A stretch of 64,000 bases of DNA. Origin: Vibrio sonorensis (GTDB lineage: Bacteria > Pseudomonadota > Gammaproteobacteria > Enterobacterales > Vibrionaceae). Positions 60,088-64,000 of this stretch are shown here, piece by piece (the stretch's first letter is position 1; each line of letters starts with the position of its first letter). The stretch is taken from contig NZ_LJJE01000129.1 of NCBI RefSeq assembly GCF_001854765.1, positions 33,741-97,740 on the forward strand, written 5' to 3'. A program made the position numbers and the translations under genes. The notes beneath the pieces were generated by a model. That model did not search any database and was not told the DNA's origin. It saw only the letters and a program-made list of their open reading frames with translations.

Positions 60088-60829
60088 ATCCTTGCCATTC
60101 ATACAGCGCTGGAATTGAAATTATATCGTTGCCGTATTTCACTAGTGTGCTTTGAGGCTCAATCGACACAACTTCAACAGCACCATCGATCCAATCCCCT
60201 TCTCTATACTCAATACCGTTAACCTTAATCCAACGCTTACGACTTTCACTGGCGTACACATGAGTTTGGAAGTTCATTTTTGGAAGCTTGCCGTAATATT
60301 GATGAGCATGACTTTGCAAATTTATCGTTTCCGCTTGTCGTTTTTCTTCAGACTCTACAGATGCCAATGCAGATTCAACCTTGCGCGCCAATTCCGGAGA
60401 AAGCTGGCTCAAATCAAGCTCACTAAATGGTTCTTGTGTTGCAGTTTGTGGCTCAAGAGGCGTTACCGGCTCTTTCACTACCGATAATGAAGGATTACTT
60501 GGCACCTGTACTTCCAGCGTCTGCCTCAGTGGTGTTGGCCCTTCTGTATTCAAAGAGGGGTAAGTCAATTTTTCTCCACCAACCTCGATTGATACTCTTT
60601 GAACATCCGGCTGATGATTGACTCTAGCTATTACCAAATCTTGATAGCTTTGATAGCTGCTCCACAGTGCTGCAATGGCCATAGGTGTAAGGATGAGCAA
60701 ACCATTTTTTATCCAATCGATACGATTAGAGTGTTTGGCGCTCGCATTAACAAATCCCACCTGCTCGGATAAATTACTTTGTTGATAGCCCTGCTCAGAT
60801 TGCGCTAGTGCTTCCATCACTTTAGACAT
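60086..60829 (-). CDS. gspB: GspB/ExeB, type II secretion assembly partner
   Basis: 247 residues. Cytoplasmic N-terminus, one membrane helix at about 41-60 (GLLILTPMAIAALW), a proline-rich periplasmic linker and a C-terminal T2SSB domain (MNFQTHVYASESRKRWIKVNG, YREGDWIDGAVEVVSIEPQ). With GspA it helps the secretin assemble through peptidoglycan. Its ATG overlaps the gspA stop by one base (TAATG), so the two are co-translated. Confidence 0.9.
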   Translation of the reverse strand: MSKVMEALAQSEQGYQQSNLSEQVGFVNASAKHSNRIDWIKNGLLILTPMAIAALWSSYQSYQDLVIARVNHQPDVQRVSIEVGGEKLTYPSLNTEGPTPLRQTLEVQVPSNPSLSVVKEPVTPLEPQTATQEPFSELDLSQLSPELARKVESALASVESEEKRQAETINLQSHAHQYYGKLPKMNFQTHVYASESRKRWIKVNGIEYREGDWIDGAVEVVSIEPQSTLVKYGNDIISIPALYEWQG

Positions 60830-62433
60830 TAGATATCCTCGCGTTGAGAAAGGCTAGGTGCGCCTTGTTGGGTTAACTGCTCTAACTTGTTTAGCGTCTG
60901 CTTGCCGGCAATACCATCCACTGTCAGGCTTTGCCAGTGTTGAAAACGCTCAACCTTTCCTTTGACTCCATCTCCGAATACATCGTCTTTTTCTTGCTCT
61001 TCCTGAAGTAATTGAGACAGGCGACGGTCAAACTCTCGAATACTCTTACCTTTCATTCCTGGTCTGAGTGTGGCGCGCCACTGAGATTGCCAAACCAGTG
61101 TATACTCACCGCTCCACAATTGCTTGAGCTTAGCTCTCTCTACCTGCCAGCGCTCTCCGGCGATCAGTAGTTCTACTTGTTCCCCATCAGCCTTGAACAG
61201 TACGCCATAGCCAATGTCGTTCCCTTGATAGAAGGTCAATACAACAGGGAGATCGAGTTCGATAAGTTCTTGTATAGACCCCACTGACGACTGACACGCA
61301 AATAGCGTCGAACTACTCTCTTCACAAAGACTCTCCTGCAAGTTTGCATTGTAGCCCCAAACTTTATACAGCTCTTTTACCGCTGCAGAGCGGTCATACC
61401 CCTTTGCAATTGCATCAAGTAACTCTTGAGGTAATTGCTCCACTTCCGAGACTTCATCCGGTGCCAGTGGGTACTGTTTATCAACATAAGTTTGAAGATA
61501 AGAGAACGTATAATTAGGTAACGTCTGGTGAACAAAAAAAGCCCCAAACAGCCCCAAAGTCAGACACAAAGCTGATACCCATTTAGCACTTTGTGCTTTA
61601 GGCGCTTTTGACAGTGAATAACTGCTTTGCAGTGCCATCACCGAATTGGCCGCTTCAACAACAGTTTGATGAGACGGCGCAACTTCTCTTTGTAAGTAAG
61701 CCTGCTTAAGCGCACCATCGCAGACTAAGTTAACCAAACGAGGAATACCTTGTGTCGACTTAGCAATAAACTTCATCGATTTATTGGAAAACAAGCTAGT
61801 GTTTCCACTCACTTGTTCTAAACGAAAGCGAATGTAACCCTGTGTTTCTTCAGTGTTGAGTGGCAAAAGGTGGTATCGCCCCGTAATTCTTTGCGCCAAC
61901 TGTCGTAGATGAGGCATAGACAGCTTCACCTGTAACTCTGGTTGTCCCACCAAAAGTACTTTTAACAATTTTCGACTTTCGGTTTCTAAGTTAGTTAACA
62001 GGCGCAACTGTTCAAGAACTTCAAAAGAGAGGTGCTGCGCTTCATCAATAACCAACAGGGTTTGCATACCATTGGAGTGATTGTCCAGTAGATGCTGATA
62101 GATCGCTTCGCTAAGCTTCTTAAGCGTCCATTTGCCTTTGTATGCAATGCCAAACTCATCGCAAATTGCCTGCAGAAGCTCTATTTCAGAGAAAGTTGGA
62201 TTGAGTATAAACCCCGCCTGGGTTTGCTTATCAAGGGAAGAAAGCATGACTCTAGCGACCGTTGTTTTCCCCGTCCCCACTTCACCCGTCAACATAGCAA
62301 AGCCACCACCATCACCTAGACCAGCGGTAAGGTGCGTGATAGCTTCTTTATGCCTTTGGCTTAAAAATAAGGTTCGCGAGTTTGGCACAATAGAAAATGG
62401 TATTTCCTTAAAGCCAAAAAAATCCTTGTACAT
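60829..62433 (-). CDS. gspA: GspA/ExeA, ATPase with peptidoglycan-binding domain
   Basis: 534 residues. MYKDFFGFKEIPFSIVPNS start; AAA ATPase at about 25-270 with Walker A LTGEVGTGKTTVAR and Walker B LLVIDEAQHLS; membrane helix at about 290-310; periplasmic region with a C-terminal peptidoglycan-binding motif (VERFQHWQSLTVDGIAGKQT near 505). Needed to insert the type II secretin. The main gsp/eps operon is elsewhere. I start at ATG 62433 (AGAG eight bases upstream). Confidence 0.92.
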   Translation of the reverse strand: MYKDFFGFKEIPFSIVPNSRTLFLSQRHKEAITHLTAGLGDGGGFAMLTGEVGTGKTTVARVMLSSLDKQTQAGFILNPTFSEIELLQAICDEFGIAYKGKWTLKKLSEAIYQHLLDNHSNGMQTLLVIDEAQHLSFEVLEQLRLLTNLETESRKLLKVLLVGQPELQVKLSMPHLRQLAQRITGRYHLLPLNTEETQGYIRFRLEQVSGNTSLFSNKSMKFIAKSTQGIPRLVNLVCDGALKQAYLQREVAPSHQTVVEAANSVMALQSSYSLSKAPKAQSAKWVSALCLTLGLFGAFFVHQTLPNYTFSYLQTYVDKQYPLAPDEVSEVEQLPQELLDAIAKGYDRSAAVKELYKVWGYNANLQESLCEESSSTLFACQSSVGSIQELIELDLPVVLTFYQGNDIGYGVLFKADGEQVELLIAGERWQVERAKLKQLWSGEYTLVWQSQWRATLRPGMKGKSIREFDRRLSQLLQEEQEKDDVFGDGVKGKVERFQHWQSLTVDGIAGKQTLNKLEQLTQQGAPSLSQREDI

Positions 62434-62554
62434 GCTCAAGTCTCTATCAAAATTGGACTAACAAACGTATTATTCGTCTTAGAGGTTGACGCTCTCTTTA
62501 GACGTATGGGCATGACGCATCATACAGAGATCATAGAAGTTTTCGAGGTTTCAA

Positions 62555-63769
62555 GTGCAAGTATTTTTGGTTGGCGGTGCGGTTCGAGACATGTTGCTCA
62601 ATATCGAGGTCTACGACCGGGATTGGGTGGTAGTTGGCAGTACACCACAGCAAATGTTAGATGCAGGTTTTACCGCAGTGGGCAAAGATTTCCCGGTATT
62701 TCTCCATCCTAAAACCAAAGAAGAGCACGCCCTTGCTAGAACAGAACGAAAATCTGGCAGTGGATACACTGGATTTGATTGTTACTTCGATCCTGATGTC
62801 ACCATCGAAGATGACCTATGTCGACGTGATCTCACTATCAACGCGATAGCTCAGACCTCTGGCGGAGAGCTAATCGACCCATACGGTGGGCAACAGGACT
62901 TAGAAAATCGAGTTCTTAGGCACGTCTCCGAAGCGTTTGTTGAAGACCCCCTGAGAGTTCTTAGGGTTGCTCGATTTACGGCTAAACTGGCGCATCTAGG
63001 CTTTGAAGTCGCAGACGAAACCATGTCCCTTATGAGGGAAATAGTCGCCTCTGGAGAACTGGAACACCTAACTCCTGAGCGCGTTTGGCAAGAGTGGCAC
63101 AAATCCCTTTCAACACGAAATCCTCAGTGCTTTTTGCAAGTGCTGCGCGACTGTGGAGCATTGAAAGTTGTGTTACCAGAAATCGACGCCCTGTTCGGCG
63201 TACCTCAACCTGAAAAATGGCATCCAGAGATCGACACTGGCAAACACACCATTTTGGTTGCCAAGCAAGCCGCCATACTCAGTGACTCGACCAGCGTGAG
63301 GTTTGCTTCACAAGTCCACGATTTGGGCAAAGGCGTCACCCCAAAAGAAGAGTGGCCGAGCCACAAGATGCACTGTCATACTGGATTAGCTTTAATTAAG
63401 AAGCTTTGTGAACGGGTGAGAATCCCAAATGAATACAAAGAACTCGCGCTCATGGTTTGTGAACAACACTCCAATATCCACCGAGCCGAAGAGTTAAAAC
63501 CAGCGACCAAACTTAAAATTCTCAATAAGTTCGATGTCTGGCGTAAACCAGAACGTCTAGAGTCTATCTTACTTTGCTGTCAGGCTGACAGCCTTGGTAG
63601 AACGGGATTCGAACAGAGTGACTATCCTCAAAAGGAAATATTCCTCAGCGCTTATCAAGCGGCTCTAAAGGTAGATGTACAATCTATTATTGCCGAGGGT
63701 ATCAAAGGCGCTGCCATTCGTACTGAATTAGATAAACGCCGTGCAACGGCCATCGCTGAGCTTTCTTAG
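62555..63769 (+). CDS. cca: CCA-adding tRNA nucleotidyltransferase with HD domain
   Basis: 404 residues adding or repairing the 3' CCA of tRNA. Nucleotidyltransferase core LVGGAVRDMLLN with the DRDWVVVG acidic pair, CRRDLTINAIAQ motif, DPLRVLRVARFTAKLA, then the C-terminal HD phosphohydrolase motif (QVHDLGKGVTPKEEWPSHKMH) typical of gamma-proteobacterial enzymes. Start is GTG at 62555 with GAGG six bases upstream. Confidence 0.96.
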   Translation: MQVFLVGGAVRDMLLNIEVYDRDWVVVGSTPQQMLDAGFTAVGKDFPVFLHPKTKEEHALARTERKSGSGYTGFDCYFDPDVTIEDDLCRRDLTINAIAQTSGGELIDPYGGQQDLENRVLRHVSEAFVEDPLRVLRVARFTAKLAHLGFEVADETMSLMREIVASGELEHLTPERVWQEWHKSLSTRNPQCFLQVLRDCGALKVVLPEIDALFGVPQPEKWHPEIDTGKHTILVAKQAAILSDSTSVRFASQVHDLGKGVTPKEEWPSHKMHCHTGLALIKKLCERVRIPNEYKELALMVCEQHSNIHRAEELKPATKLKILNKFDVWRKPERLESILLCCQADSLGRTGFEQSDYPQKEIFLSAYQAALKVDVQSIIAEGIKGAAIRTELDKRRATAIAELS

Positions 63770-63810
63770 GCTGTGTTAAGGTCATGCACAAAAGCAAAAG
63801 CTCAAAAACA

Positions 63811-63838
63811 AAAACGCCCCACCTAAGTGGAGCGTTTT
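63811..63838 (-). terminator. Terminator downstream of cca, likely for a minus-strand gene beyond the window
   Basis: AAAACGC-x-CCAC and GTGG-x-GCGTTTT around CTAA. On the minus strand the odd pair becomes a G-U wobble and a T-rich run follows; on the plus strand it is a mismatch. Confidence 0.65.
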
Positions 63839-64000
63839 AAAGTTATAGAACTAAGCTAGTGATTAAGCTTGGCCTTTTACTTCTTTTAGACCAGTTCTTG
63901 TTAATATGGTGGTGCACGTTCACCTAGTGTCGCTAACCTTCATCTAACGTCTTCAGCGTTTGCATCGCACAAAATCAAAACGCTCAAAAACGCATAAGCC
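63839..64000. other. Unassigned end of window
   Basis: All six frames have stops. On the minus strand an open stretch ending TRTGLKEVKGQA and TAA at about 63860 could be the tail of a gene, but it closes upstream at a TGA. I cannot identify it. Confidence 0.3.

Noticed and set aside
63890..64000. Integron attC-like repeat or UppP gene tail at the window end
   Set aside because: The sequence does not form the attC inverse core pattern, and the short open stretches do not match UppP or FolB tails that I remember.
1..64000. Mobile elements, prophage, CRISPR, toxin-antitoxin or defence genes
   Set aside because: No transposase, integrase, repeat-spacer array, tRNA-flanked island or known defence gene is visible; nearly every gene is core.

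Overview
The window is ordinary chromosomal core DNA from a gamma-proteobacterium, almost certainly a Vibrio. The markers are hlyU next to rpsT and murJ, a 444-codon vpsR next to lysS and prfB, the sodium-phosphate cotransporter NptA, a RocS-like GGDEF-EAL protein beside ubiT, and an ExeA/ExeB (GspA/GspB) pair next to cca. I see no phage, insertion sequence, integron, CRISPR array, rRNA or tRNA.

Layout. 1-4.6 kb: murJ (cut by the window edge), rpsT, hlyU, nhaR, nptA. 4.7-10.1 kb: minus-strand operon rppH-ptsP-TSUP permease-lgt-thyA. 10.1-10.7 kb: an AT-rich gap with four DnaA-box matches and six GATC sites, then mutH. 11.4-13.5 kb: a small hypothetical gene, tas, and a small cluster (a DUF1127-like gene and a 44-residue ORF) separated by strongly structured sequence. 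13.7-18 kb: vpsR, lysS, and prfB with its programmed frameshift. 18-23.5 kb: brnQ, trmN6, srmB, prfC. 23.7-32.1 kb: two membrane or PAS-linked GGDEF-EAL proteins around holD-rimI, a YhbS-type acetyltransferase and ubiT, then ubiUV. 32.1-37.8 kb: a MATE transporter with a MarR regulator and two matching operators, nlpI, pnp, rpsO. 38-41.4 kb: mtnN, a CbiB-like gene, btuF, a TRIC/YadS channel. 41.4-46.3 kb: the thrLABC operon with its attenuator. 46.6-49 kb: a small outer-membrane-like protein, an RraA paralogue, a DUF3293 gene, arcA. 49-55 kb: hldE, glnE, a chemoreceptor. 55.4-64 kb: a triphosphatase (YgiF), a PhoU-like protein plus Pit, a YgiM-like SH3 protein, GspA/GspB, cca.

Functional themes: threonine synthesis, translation (RF2, RF3, LysRS, S15, S20, SrmB, TrmN6), RNA turnover (PNPase, NlpI, RppH), anaerobic ubiquinone synthesis (UbiT/U/V), phosphate import (NptA, Pit), and cyclic-di-GMP/biofilm control (VpsR and two dual-domain c-di-GMP enzymes).

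The most striking overall feature is that five conserved genes (DUF1127-like, vpsR, prfC, btuF, thrC) each need exactly one added base to read through. Sequencing or assembly error is the simplest reason, though vpsR loss could be real. The observations most worth a second look are the DnaA-box cluster before mutH, the 13-bp stem that covers the ribosome-binding site and start codon of the DUF1127-like gene, and the paired MarR operators. I did not find a convincing new multi-gene system.
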